From: Ulva prolifera
Lineage: Eukaryota; Chlorophyta; Ulvophyceae; Ulvales; Ulvaceae
DNA: 64,000 bases
Assembly (NCBI GenBank): GCA_023078555.1
Contig: CM041197.1
Location: 2,948,501-3,012,500, forward strand
Direction: 5' to 3'
A program made the position numbers and the translations under genes. This document shows positions 1 to 12,392 of the stretch, piece after piece. A model generated the notes under the pieces. That model was given only the letters and a program-made list of their open reading frames with translations, was not told the origin of the DNA and searched no databases. The stretch's first letter is position 1; each line of letters begins with the position of its first letter.

Positions 1-3000
1 CCCTCGTCCCTTGCGGCCGCACTCACCGCCGCCACCCCGCTACTCGCGTCGCCGCCGCTGCCCCGGCCATTGTCCCGTGCGGCCCCCGCTTCCGCATTCG
101 CGGAGCGCCTCCGTACCGCACCCAGCGCCACGTCCCCACCGCCGCCGCCGCCATCGTCCAGCACGACGCTGTTGCGGCGCCGCACGGCCATCTCGTCCTG
201 CGAGATGTGGTGCTTGATGCCGACGCCGGGCATCTCGTCCGCGAGGGCCTCGCGCTTCTCGTACTCGCTGCGCCGGCTCGCGCCCTCGCGCTGTGCGGCC
301 TCCCGCACGACCCACTCCGGCGCCGGCGGCGCCTCCTCGTAGTCTGCCGCATCGAGCTGGCTCAGCGTCCACTTGTCGAAGAACTGTAGCTCACAATTTA
401 GCGCGTTGAGGAGTTTGATCACAAGGCATCGTCTGTTTGACGCACAGTGTGCCCAGTTGATGTAACCAAGCAAACACACTCGGCACGCCAGGTGCAAATG
501 CGTACGCACAGGAACCGCAAAGGTTGTGTCGCGGCACAGGATGCAGCAACGGCAGTCGCGCAAAACCGGACAACCGTAAATTGCAATCGTGCCATTGCTT
601 GGCTGGCACGCAGACTACAGCGGTGGGGGGTACATGCAACGGCATGCTAACACACTGTGGGTGGTCGGGGCGGGGAGGAGGACAAGCGCACCTTGGGCAT
701 GAGGTACTGGCGGCCGGGGATGAGCAGGACGATGAGGAAGGGGAAGGCGATGCCGACGGCGCCCGCCCACGTCACGCCCCACACTGCGAGCATGTACGCG
801 AGCTGCAGGGCAGTGAAACGGGCGATGTTGCGGAAGGTCACCGTCTCGAGGTACACCGGGTGCTCCCTCTCCAGCATGTGGATCCTGCGCAGGTTGCCCA
901 TGTTCAATACGGCCACCAGCCATCTGGGACGCTTGCATGGGAATCGCGATAGCTGTTGCACCAACAATCAGACATACACACGGTGACGTTGGGGAAGGGT
1001 GCTGCTTTACAGGCCCTCATGGGCACCAGAAAAGAGAGGGAGACGAGCGACTGCAGCGGGGGGGCGCACCGTTTGCGCTTGTCGGTGCCCAGCAGCAGGA
1101 TGCGCTCCCAGAACTCCGAGCCCGGCAGTGACTCCAGCGCCATGTAGGCAAAGTAGCCCCAGAGGACGCTCTTGGGGATCTGGCGAACGGCGGGCGTCGC
1201 GCCGATGCAGGCGCCGACGAGCAGCGATTGGATGAGGTTGCTCAGCCGCTGCTCCTTCACGTTCAGAGGCACGACACCACCCTCGGTCGGCAGAAACTCC
1301 TGCATGAGCAAGCGCCTGGTGAGTGCGGCCGCCCTCTGCTATACCGCTTCTATCTCAATCATCGTTTTGATGTGTGTCAGGGGGCCAGACTCATTGTTTG
1401 AGTTGCTACAACATAACAGCTACATCTCCTGTGAAAAGGGCTGCACGTACAACAGTCATGAACGCCATAGGTCAAACGGTCTGCGCAGTTTGTGCGATGG
1501 TATGCCCGACAGATTTCTCAGCCACCTCATAGCCACGGATGCAAAGCTAGCTGCAAACTCCGTCGGCTGCCGAGCATTCTACGTGACAAGATAAAGCGCA
1601 TTCCACGCTCGAACGGCTCCCCACACCTGCATCTAAGTCCGACATTGCTATAGTCCCAGGTGCACGATCCTGGGTTTTTGGATGCGTATTTCATGTCATG
1701 CCTCGTTTTAGCCCGCACACTCGTCCACAACCGCCCTTCACAGTTCTGCCTGCAGCGAGCGGCACACACCTTTTCGATGCCGGCCTTGGCAAGCACGTCC
1801 ACCGAAGACGGGCCGCTGCTGCTCGACAGCGGCGACCCCGCCGCCTCCGCCACCGCCCGCGCACTGCCAGCGGCCCCCTCCACCGCAGCCCCCCCGGCGG
1901 CCGCCTCCGCGGCCTCAGCATCCTTCGCGTGGCCCTCTGCAACGGGCGCGCCGGCGAGGGCGGTGAGGTTGAGCTGGCTCTTGGTCTTGGCGTCGAGGGC
2001 CGCGAGGTCGAGGCGGCTCTTGCGCTTCTCGTTGCGCTCCACGAGCATCTGCTTGAGGGTGATGAGCGACTTGGTGTGCATCGGCGCCTGCGGGATGACG
2101 CAGTTCGAGGGCGGAATGCCGAGCAGCCCCGCCATGACCTGCACCCGCGCGCCCGGCGTGTGTTGCCAGCTGCTCGCGCCGTTCATGTCGGCACCACCCC
2201 ACAACTAGAACGTCTGCAGGCAGCACGGGCCACGGAGGCCTGCCTTGCCGTGAAGACCTCCAGAGAGGCACCCCAGCGGATGGGCCATGGTCTACTCAGG
2301 CCCGCTGGCATCTCTCCAGCGCGGCGCCTGTCCGGAAGGGCCACCCGCCACACCCAGGCAGCGCGCGCTCGCTGTGTTTGGACCTGCTGCTTGCGGACCC
2401 CCACACTCGAGACATCAGTGACTTACAGCCGGCCGCCGCCGCAGAGATGCCGGAATGCCGACGTGTAGCTGCGCATGCCTATAGCCAGCACATGCATGGT
2501 GCAGGCGCAGCATTGGCTCGTTAGAGGCCGACCCTCCGCAGCGCCAGCACATGCACAGAGTTTGTTCGTTTGTTCCATCTGCAGCGGCGGGGCGGCGCAC
2601 CATGAGGAGGGCCACGAGCGCAAGGTCCCAGTTGTACGCCGGCGGCCGCACGAGCTGGAAGTCCTTCTGCTGCGCCAGCTGCGCGCTCACGTTGTGGTCA
2701 AAGTAGAACAGCAGCGCGATGATGAGGCCCGGGATGGCGGCGTAGCCGACCTGGCCTGCCGACACGTCCCGCATGCGTGCGACCGCGTCCCAGTTGCGCG
2801 CCGCCGCGGACGACCACGTGTTGGGCATCGAGAGGCGCTGCGGGATGCCGTCGGGGGTCGCGTCCTGCAGCGCGAACGAGACGCCGGACCACACGACGAC
2901 GAGCAGCGGCACCCCATAGTCCGCCAGGAAGGAGCGCAGGCCGCCCTGCAGCAGGCACAGCTGTCTGTACCTTGCAAGCATGCTGTCTGTACCTCTATAC

Positions 3001-6000
3001 CTTGCGAGCATGCTTGTACGTGAGGGGTTTGATCCACCTCGATGGTAGCACTCCACGGCGAAAGGAGACATTGTGAGGCTAGAAGCTGTAGGTCAATTTG
3101 GGGTTTTCATGGGGGAGGTGTCTCAGGGTGGAGCTAAAGCTGCGTGGACTGGCGGTCGTCCCGCTGCTGAGTGATGCCCATGCGGGAACGCATGGGGACG
3201 GACTGGAAGCAAGGCCGGTGTGGCTCGCCTGTGTGCCCTTGGCCCACACCACCGCTGGTTCATTGCCAAACTAGGCGGCATGCATCGCGAGAGTCATGCC
3301 GAAACACGTGTGGTCCGGCCTCAAGCAGATCTCGCCGCAAATCACAGCGACACCATCTGCTCGGCTGTATTCAGGCACACCCACGATGACGCCGTTTGCG
3401 GCACCACATCGGGGGCACAGATGCACCTGTTGCCATTGGCCAGATGGGAGGGGGGGCAGCATGGGGGGCACAGGGGCGCACGTTGAAGAAGCGCCAGCTG
3501 CGGGCCTTGACGATCATCATGCTCGTCCACACGGTGCCGAGCGCGAGCATCGACGCCCAGAGGCCGTTGTTGAGGCGCTCCGCGGGGGTGTACTCCAGGC
3601 ACCCCGCCGCCGCCGCCTCCGCCTCGCTGCCCAAGCAGCGCTCGATGCGGAACTCCTGCACGTATCCTGCGTGATCTGAGCCGCTGTACAGCAGCTGCCC
3701 TCGGCGCATGGACGAGGCGCAAGCTTGATCACGCCTGCCGTGCCCCGCTCACATGCCGCTGCGAGCGTGCTGCGCGCCGAGCGCCATCCGGCGTGGCCGC
3801 AGCTCGCGCAGCGGGACGCGGCGGTGACGGTACCGCTGAGGGTGAGTGGGCACGTGCGCGGGCGGTGCCGATCGCCGGAAGCACCTGCAGTGACTGTGCT
3901 GCGGTGAAAGCGCTGCGGGCCAGCTGAAGCCCGGGCCCGCCGCAGCTGCAGACGCGGTGCTGCGGTGGCCGCCAGCCTCCTGCCCGCACGACGCTGCTGG
4001 GCGGCGGGTGCTGGCAGGCTGCTGCCCGCAGGTGGGTGGCAGTGTGTGGTTCAAATCAGCAGCGGACCCGCCGGGCCACACACCCTAGGCCACACCCAGG
4101 GCAACATCCAGAGGGGGCAGGCTGAGGTCAAGAGAAAGAACGCAGGCACAGGGGCAGGGGCTCTCCCGAACAGCATCTGGTGACATCGCTAGAGCATTGC
4201 GACAGGAGTTTGCAGATTGAGTAGGGGGAGCAGAGGGGGTGGGGAGGGCGCACGTCGACGACGCCCTTGATTGCCTGCTGCATGAAGAGGATCGCGATGA
4301 GCATGCCAAAGAGCTCCCCGGAGAAGCGTGTGAACTTCGTGATGTACTGGCACAGCCCTGCACCACCGCCGCTGTGTCGTCAAGGCTGCAGTGGTCCGCT
4401 ACGGCTGGGCCAGGAGGAGGGCAGTGTGCACGCACCCTCCCTTCACTGTGTGACGTGTGATGCGCTCGCACGAGAGGGGCTAATGCACCCCCCTTGGACG
4501 TGAGGAACGACGGCTGCTGAATGTCGGAGACGCCGAGGGTACACGGATGGGGGTGGCAACAGGGGGCGCACCGGTGAAGGCAAAGATGAGGAGGAAGAGG
4601 GAGCACCAGATGGTGACCCAGGTGCACCACGGCACAAACACGTCCGCGAAGCCCTGGCCGTCGGCGAACTTGAACATGAAGCCGTACATGAGCACGATGG
4701 GCTCCGCGACGCCGAGGATGAGCAGCGGCTGGCCGCCGATGAAGGACTGGATGGTGCCGGAGATGGCGGTCGAGATGAGGACGTGGACGCCGTTGAAGGC
4801 GCCCTTCGTGAGGCTCTCGATCTGCTCGCCGAACGCGAGGCCCGGGATGACGGAGGCGAAGAAGATGTAGACGGACGGGGCGAAGACCCTGCAGGCGCGG
4901 AGGGGTGCAGGGCTTGTGTATGTATGTGAGTGTGGCAGGAAAGCCACAGTGACATAAGAGACACAGAAACATGGAGAGTTCCGGCGAAATGGATGAGGCT
5001 GGAGCGCGGTTGGGAAGGGAATTTTGTGCTGATACGGCCTTGATGTCAGTGGTGTGGACGCGAAGAAGGGCAGGGCTGTGATGGTGAGCAGATGGACACA
5101 CGCACAAACGACTATGGGTCACAACTGGCTGAAAGCTGGATTGTGGGATGCTGAGACAATCGTGCAGTCTCGGGCGAAATCGCTGAAACCAGCCAACTCC
5201 AGTTCTGATTTTCTGCGCCTTGTTTCTCGGAAGCTGTGACGTTGCCAAAGGACGTTTGTGTTGGTCTGCAAGTTGCAGGTGACAACACCGGGCAACAACA
5301 CATGGCAGCCACAACGCCAGGGCCTCTGACGAGTGACGGCGGCCACACGTTTGATTATCAAATTACTTGCTTCATACATTTGACAGCCTTTGCATTTATC
5401 CACAATACCCGCGACTGTGTCAATGCCAACGAGGCGCTATACTCTTCCTACATGATGATGAGGGTGTGCTGAATACAGCGATGGAAAATCAGCCTGCTGA
5501 TGCCACACTCATTAATTGTTGGGGCGTCTATGCTTCAAGAGGGCACGTCGCAACAACAGTGGCTAGACACATCGGGAATTGTAGAGCGACGGTCAACTGT
5601 GATTCAAGTACTGCTCGCACGTGCCCAGCTGCAGCGTACCTGCTGCTGGAAATAAACATGCACGCAAAGCAATATAACTTATGAGCTCTCTTAGACGAGT
5701 GGTTCAGCAAGATATATTCGCCGGCGCGTGAGCATGCGTGTTGACAAAGCCGAATGGCATCGCCCGGAGCAGACGCTGCCGTCGCGATGCTTCACCAAGC
5801 AGGTTGAGGCGTAGCAAGCACACAATTGTATCAGACGGCTCTGTGTGCTCTCTGTAGCGTCCTTCGTGTTGTCGGTGTCGTTCTGATCTACGCTGGCCAA
5901 CGTCGTGCCGGTGGACAACGTGGCGACGTACAGGCCCTGTTGATAAAACATTTGGAAGCGCACCTATATCCACTTCTGAATCCTTCAGTCCAATCACTGA

Positions 6001-6055
6001 CGTACCATGGCGCCCTAGCTTTTAAATCCTCTACAATCCCTGCTCCGAACTTCAT
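1..6055 (-). CDS. BOR-type boron transporter, copy 1 (3' end beyond window)
   Basis: Anion-exchanger-like (SLC4 superfamily) transporter of the plant BOR family, which exports borate across membranes. Exons in coding order: 6055-5964, 4888-4572, 4357-4254, 3655-3482, 2945-2601, 2138-1770, 1299-1070, 884-692, 383-27; phases agree at every junction. Exon 1 gives [18 protein letters not shown]. Exon 2 holds the family core with FGEQ, then [13 protein letters not shown] and MYGFMFKFA. Later exons carry [64 protein letters not shown] and [17 protein letters not shown], each in the order seen in plant BOR1. The last visible exon is Gly-rich and may end at a GTGAGT donor at 26-21, so the C-terminus lies outside. 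Intron 1 is 1,075 bp. The exon layout matches the neighbouring paralogue at 7,016-12,392. Borate as substrate is inferred from the family; bicarbonate cannot be excluded. Confidence 0.92.
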
Positions 6056-7015
6056 GGCTGACAAGTCCGCTCAAGAGAACTGCTCAGCACGAGACAAAGT
6101 AGCGTATACTCCGCAAAGCCAATCTTAGGCGGATACTAACGACTGGCTCAGAGCACGCAGGGCGCGTCGCGCAGCTGAGTTGCTATGAGGCTCATATATA
6201 GTACCGTCACTGCATTTACAACGACGTGCGCGTGCCGGGTCAAAAAGGTATTATTGAATCAGTGCTGCTCAAACTCCCATGATGACGTTCCTTTCTGTCG
6301 TTTAAGAGCGTGTTTGCGACTCAAGGCGTCCTGCTGACGAGCAACAGCAAACGTTTGGTGGGCATGCATGCTTGCAGCGTCTGCTCAACCACGTGGAAAG
6401 GATCATCGGCGCGCGAGGCACTGCAGCGTCCGCCCTCCCCAGAGTTCCAGCCCAGTATCAGTCGTTGCTACAAAGAAAATTGCAGCCCAGCTCACAGTGA
6501 TTTCGTGCAGGAACTCGATTCATCGGAAGGGCAAAGTACACTGTGTGTCAGAGTGTCGGCCTTGGACTTCAGATGCCAAGAGGAAACAGATTAATGTGAG
6601 CTCGGGCGAACACATGGCAGAGCACGAATGCATACGACAACGAAAGACAATGATCCTTTGATCCACTCAACACATCCACTCAATGTGCAGGGACTTCAGA
6701 TGTTCGGGGCTGTCCACAGATGCAAGGCGCAGGAGTGATACGAAGCAGTTCAAAGCACGCTTCACAGTATATATGCTCTTACACTCAAACTAGCTCAAAC
6801 CAAATCCGCAGATGACAACAGTGCAGAGCCTATCCTCCTACCGCAGCATGCATGACTCACATATCTCTATGCAATGTTGGATACGCCTTCCCTCACGTTT
6901 CACAGAAGCCTCAACACGGAAAAAGTCTGTTCCATCACACTGGTGCCGCAGGTTCACCACAAAATTCGCTCACCAGAGCAAGAGAACCAATCACCAACAA
7001 CTGCAAGCCACTTCT
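6056..7015 (-). promoter_or_regulatory. Spacer between tandem boron transporters; upstream region of copy 1
   Basis: This 960 bp stretch separates the stop of copy 2 from the start of copy 1, so it should hold the 3' UTR of one and the promoter of the other. An AT-rich TATA-like run (tatata) lies near 6,195-6,200. I see no convincing coding exon. The region is clearly lower in GC than the flanking exons. Confidence 0.4.
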
Positions 7016-9855
7016 CTATCTCTGGTGCCGCTCGGAACGCCCCGCCGCCAGGTCCACAAACGCGTCCACCTCCATGCTTCCACGTGGCGCCCCGCCGACG
7101 GCCGCCATGCCCTCCTCCGCCCCGGGCGCGCTGCCGAGCGACGTCCGCTCCTCCAGCGCCAGGCTGCGGCGCCGCCGCACGAGCTCCTCCGCGGTGAGGT
7201 GGTGCTTGATGCCCGCGAAGCCCGGCAGCTCGCTCTCGAGGGCCTCCCGCTGCTCATGCATGTCGCGCTCGCGCGCGCCCTCGCGCGCCGCGGCCTCCCG
7301 CACGACCCATTCTGGCGCCGGCGGCGCTTCCTCGTACTCGGCCGCGTCGAGCTGACTCAGCGTCCACTTGTCGAACACCTGCACCGCGGCGGAGGCTTTG
7401 AAAGCAGCGATGCAATGGACATGATGAAGCCCATACAGCAGCCATAGGCGAGTATTGCGGGGTGATAGCACGTGCCCTCGGGAGTGCGGCGAAGCTGTGC
7501 TTGCCACAGTGTTCCGGCAACACCACACAGCTTCGCCGCAGAGGCAGGCAGCGACGGTGTCATCGGCATGGGCATGTGTGTATGTGCGCATGCTGGCAGG
7601 ATCAGCGCCCACAAACACAGCACACAGCACATGCTGGTGTGAGTCAGCGCATGCACATGAGGCGGACATGTGAGGCAGCTGCAACAGACAGCCTGCGAGC
7701 ACGAGTGTGCTGGATCCGCGACTCTGACAGCTAGCGATGCATTGCGGGAGTATGGCGCCAGCGAGCGCAGCCTGGGGCGCTCCACCAGCATATGACGGGC
7801 CGCGCAGCAGAATATGAAGTGCTCGAGTTGCAGGCGAGTCACAAGCAACAGGGCCCATGACCCGCTCCAGGGGCATGAGGTAAGCAAATTTCGAGCAGAT
7901 CACACGCAGCAGAGGCTGTTGGACCCGCACCAAAGGCATGAGGTACTGGCGGGCGGGGATGAGCAGGACGATCAGGAACGGGAAGGCGATGCCGACGGCG
8001 CCCGCCCACGTCACGCCCCACACGGCCGCCAGGTACGCGAGCTGCAGGGCCGTGAATCGGGCGATGTTGCGGAAGGTGACCGTCTCGAGGTACACCGGGT
8101 GCTCCCTCTCCAGCATGTGGATCCTGCACGCAGGTTCCGCTTGTGTGATGCCCCCTGTGGCCGCATTGCGTCTGGTGGGCATGTGCGCAGAGGTGGCGTG
8201 GTGCGGCGGACGGGAGAGTTGGCTTGCGCTGCCGCTGCGTGACCACAAGCGGCTGCTCAACAGCATAGATCTGAACACGAGCACACATCCGCAGCAACAT
8301 GCATCACCAAAATAACCAGCAACACAGGACATCAACACAGCACACCAACATAGAACAGCAACATGAAACGGCAACATAGACCAGCAAGAAAGGTCCCACA
8401 GCAGGGGGTGCGGCGGCGGGCGGCACCTGCGGCGCTTGTCGGTGAGGAGCAGCAGGATGCGCTCCCAGAACTCCGAGCCCGGCAGGCCCTCCAGCGCCAT
8501 GTAGGCAAAGTAGCCCCAGAGGACACTCCTCGGGATCTGGCGCACGGCGGGCGTCGCGCCGACGCAGGCCCCGACGAGCACGCCCTGGACGAGGTTGCTC
8601 AGCCGCTGTTCCTTCACGTTGAGGGGCGCCACGCCTCCCTCGAGGTGCACCCCCTCCTGCACCCTGCCCCCGCAATCGCCGGACTTCCCTTTGGACAAAG
8701 TATCGATTGCAATGTTCAATATGTTAAACCAGCCGGCTGTGTGGGAAGTAGCACACAGTGCTGAGGGCCCCAGGGGCACCTGCTCTCGCTACGAGCAATG
8801 ATTGTGACAGGTCCGACTGTGGGGTGTCACAACAGGTGTTGCGAGCCCTATATCCGACGCGCCGATAGATGCACCCCTGATGCACCGAGACAAATCAGAA
8901 CCCGGCGCGCTCCACGGTGCCACCACGCCCGGGCCCAGCACCAGGGCACACTCATGGAGGACAAGACACACACGATGACCCAGCATCACGCATCACCAAA
9001 CAACGCCGACCAGTTCCGGCGGCACACCTGCTCCGGCCCGTGATCGCCGACAAGCCCCGCCGACCCCGACCCCAGTGGCCCTGTGACATGCATGGGGTTC
9101 CCGCGCCCCCCGGCCGCGTCGCCGCCGCGTGCGGCGGCCAAGGCGTCCAGAGCCGCCAGATCCAGCTGGCTGCCGGTCTTCGCCGCCGCCGCAGCGGCGT
9201 CGTTGGCGGCGGAGCCGCCCGCGCCGCTCTTCCCGGCATCCTGCCGCTTCTGGCCGCCCTCGCTCGTGGCAGGGGAGGCGTCCTTTGGTTCGCGCCCGAC
9301 GAGCATCTGCTTGAGCGTGATGAGCGACTTGGTGTGCATCGGCGCCTGCGGGATGACGCCGTTGGGGGGCGGGATGCCGAGCAGTCCGGACGCGGCCTGC
9401 ACGCACCACCGCGACATGCTGCATGCGCGGCGCTCGGCCCCACAGGCCACCCAGAACGCACAAGCATGATGCACATGCACAGGGGAGGGCTTCACAGCAT
9501 GCCACAACGATCTCAGATAGCGGAGCCGTCGACGTACCTGTGTATATAGCTATGCCGCCATGCATACATACATAGTAGAGTACCGGCGGGGCTGTGGTAC
9601 GCGCCCGTGCCCAGCTTAGTGCCATGAATGAGTGAGTGATTTTGCGAGTGGACTCCGAGAACCGGCTTCGTGCCCGGCCTCTGTCCTTTACACACACATA
9701 TTGGAGGCGCCAACGTACCTGTGCATGCAGCTATGTCGTCACGCATGCATTCACGTACCTGTGCATGCATGCAGCTACGTACCTGTGCATGCATGCAGCT
9801 ATGTCGTGACGCATGCATTCATATATACGACGGAGGCAGAGGCTGGGCAGGGCCA

Positions 9856-9891
<36 letters not shown>

Positions 9892-12392
9892 GCCACGAGG
9901 AGGCCGAGGACGGCGAGGTCCCAGTTGTACGCCGGCGGCCGCACGAGCCGGAAGTCGGCCTGCTGCGCCAGCTGCGCACTGACGTTGTGGTCAAAGTAGA
10001 AGAGCAGCGAGAGGATGAGTGCAGGGATGACCGCGTACCCAACCTGCACCCCGGCCTCCGCCCTCAGCCCGCGCGTATCAAACACAAGCTACTCACCGAG
10101 ACTCTATGTAATCATGCCCATGTAATCATGCACACATATACATACATCGCAATCGGGAGACTCAGGCAGGACTGCAGCGCAATGTGAAACAGAGGCGCAG
10201 GGCGATGTAGCGGTGATGTCATCATCGGTATCATTGCGCTTCAATGGCAACCGCACCTGCAGGCCAGAGACGTCGAGGAGGCGCGGCACTGCGTCCCAGT
10301 TGCGGCGGGCGTCCTCGTGCCACGCGTTCGGCAGGGCCAGCCGGCGGGGCACGCCCTCGGGCGTCGCGTCCTCGAGCACAAATGACACGCCACTCCAGGC
10401 GATGACCATCAGCGGCACTCCATAGTCTGCCAGGAAGGAGCGCAGGCCGCCCTGCAGCCACTCCGCCAGTCATGCAGCAGCCTGTGCATCAGCAAGTCAG
10501 CAGTCGCGATCGCCCGGCGTTTTCGGTCCTGATGAATTCCTGAGCTCTCAGAAGAGATCTATTGATGCAGACATATCGAATGATTGCCGGGAGACGCTGG
10601 CATGCAGGCCTGTCAGACAACAGGGGCGTCTGGTGCAAGCGCATGCACAGGGCTGCAGCTGAAGAGAATTCAATGCAGAACAGTGACGTGAAGTACACCT
10701 GCAATTACTGAGCCGCATCCTGAAGAGGACATTGACAAAAGTGATGAGGGATACAGAAGGCAGCGATGCAGCTGCGGAAAAGCAGACGCGGATAAGCAAT
10801 TACTTAGTATTGTGGGCGGAGCGGGGGAGTGCTTGTGTCCATGAGGGCCAGACCTTGAAGAAGCGCCAGCTGCGGGCATGCAGGATGGCGACGCTGGTCA
10901 GCACAGTCCCGACGGAAAGGATGGTTGCCCACAGACCGTTCACGAGTCGCTCCATGTCAGAGAACTCATGGCAGTCTGAGCCGGACCCAGCCTGGTCTAC
11001 GTCGATGGCGGCCTCTAGCAAGGCGTCAGCGGGTGCGCTGGCACGGGCGCCTGTGCAGGCAGACAGCCTGAACTCCTGCAGGCACAAGTGGTGGCATTGC
11101 GTGTGTTACAAGGGCAACACCAGCGAGGCAGGTGCTGGCATTGCGTTTGTGATCGGGCCTGTGATTGAGGGGGAGGCATCGAAGGGATGGCGTGGCAGTG
11201 CAGGAGCAAGCGTGCTGCCACAGCCACTGCTGTGCTTGGCGAACTGGAACTGGCTTCTTGGCGCTTTGTGGTGGCTGTATTGGGTGGTTTGCGACGTGAG
11301 CATTGCCCGCCGATAGCTCAGCACTGGCAAATAGTTAGGCTGTTGCATTGACACGAGCATGTCTGTACGGCGGGTTGCAGCGATCTAGAGATGCCATGGA
11401 GTTTGAGATGCATCAGTTGTGGATTGGGTGTTGCAAGGCCCCGTGGATTGCCGTTGTGCCAAGTTTAAGGCACTCAGGTAGGACAGAGCATACCAGGACG
11501 ACGCCCTTGACTGCCTGTTGCATGAATAGGATCGCAATGAGCATCCCAAACAGCTCTCCAGAAAAGCGAGTGAACTTGTTGATGTACTGACACAAGCCTG
11601 CACCGCAGAAGCGAATGACAAGCCTTGGTGGGAAGCACAGGTGAGATCTATCAGGTGCAGACATGCGGTTTGCTCTGTTCCCTTCTGGAATGAATCCTTC
11701 ACCAAGTCGCCAGGATGTCGGGGTATGAGGCTGAGGCACGATCGGGTTCGTTCATGGCAAGGGAGGTTGGCTTGCCTGAGAAAGAGAAGATGAGTAGGAA
11801 GATGGAGCACCAAATGCAGACCCAGCTGCACCAAGGGACAAAAACTTTCGAGAAATTCTGGCCATCAGCAAACTTGTACATGAAGCCATACATAAGAACT
11901 GTGGGCTCGGCAACACCCAGAATAAGCAATGGCTGTCCCCCGATGAAGGCCTGCGCAATCCCGGAGATCGCAGTGGACATCAGGATGTGCACTCCGTTGA
12001 AGGCGCCGTGAGTATCGTGATCTATCTGCTCGCCAAAAGCAAGAGCGGGGATGACAGACGCGAAAAATATGTAGACAGATGGCGCGAATATCCTGCAGAG
12101 CGCATGAGGTCTTCACTGCGCAAAGCGACCCGCGGCGGTTGGTCACTGGCACGGACATACGAACTCATATGCTTCCATTGATCAGCCAAGCTTTGCGTTT
12201 TCAGCCACGACTTGTCCCGAAGCGGCTCCGGAATCGAGCTCCGCAACGATCAGGTATTAGACGAAACGGCACCGGCGAGATCCTGATCAACAGTTCGCAC
12301 CTGTATCCAGACTCAAAGCCTTCTTTCCAATCGCTTAAATACCACGGTGCGCGAGCGCGCAGGTCCGCGGCAATACCCGCCCCAACCTTCAT
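7016..12392 (-). CDS. BOR-type boron transporter, copy 2 (complete)
   Basis: Tandem paralogue of the gene at 1-6,055, same strand. Exons in coding order: 12392-12301, 12092-11776, 11597-11494, 11075-10854, 10451-10257, 10043-9897, 9396-9028, 8656-8427, 8123-7931, 7378-7016; total 2,232 nt, exactly 744 codons with the TAG stop. The start [18 protein letters not shown] was chosen by alignment with copy 1; an in-frame ATG two codons upstream is also possible. All family blocks are present: [80 protein letters not shown]. Most exons equal copy 1 in length (317, 104, 369, 230, 193 nt), but copy 2 has one extra intron (10,044-10,256) and a 16-codon longer fourth exon. Intron 2 appears to use a GC donor. 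The donor of intron 6 abuts a 35-nt homopolymer. Substrate is inferred from the family. Confidence 0.94.
9533..9850. repeat. Degenerate minisatellite in copy-2 intron 6
   Basis: Within the intron 9,397-9,896, units beginning acgtacctgtgcatgcatg recur at about 9,713, 9,753 and 9,777, with a diverged unit at 9,533. The units share a gcagctatgtcgt middle and an acgcatgcattc end and vary from about 24 to 44 bp. The motif is rich in GCATGC palindromes. Confidence 0.75.
9578..9692 (-). repeat. Dispersed repeat R2, copy in transporter intron
   Basis: The reverse complement of this segment closely resembles 33,813-33,925. Shared blocks include ggacagaggccgggca, catggcacta and cgtaccacagccc, in the same order and with similar spacing. 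Both copies continue into a tatgtatgtat-like run. This is a short interspersed repeat of unknown class. Confidence 0.7.
9856..9890. repeat. 35-nt poly(G) tract (poly(C) on coding strand)
   Basis: An uninterrupted run of 35 G on the plus strand. On the coding (minus) strand it is poly(C) and starts a few nucleotides after the 5' splice site of intron 6 of the second boron transporter. Its exact length is likely to be unreliable in assembly. Confidence 0.9.
10705..10738 (-). repeat. Dispersed repeat R1, partial copy
   Basis: On the minus strand this reads ttgtcaatgtcc, then a tcttcagga segment, then cggctcagtaa. That is the core of a repeat family also found near 22,960, 24,581, 26,549, 26,921, 42,254 and 51,793. 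This copy lies in the intron between exons 4 and 5 of the second boron transporter and lacks the AT-rich tail. Confidence 0.65.

Noticed and set aside
4085-5314. A 409-codon minus-strand open frame
   Set aside because: It lies in a shifted frame across transporter exons 2-3 and introns. The real family sequence is in another frame.
7016-8779. A 587-codon minus-strand open frame read as one protein
   Set aside because: It is read-through of three boron transporter exons and the introns between them. Homology breaks exactly at GT/AG boundaries, and copy 1 confirms the exon ends.
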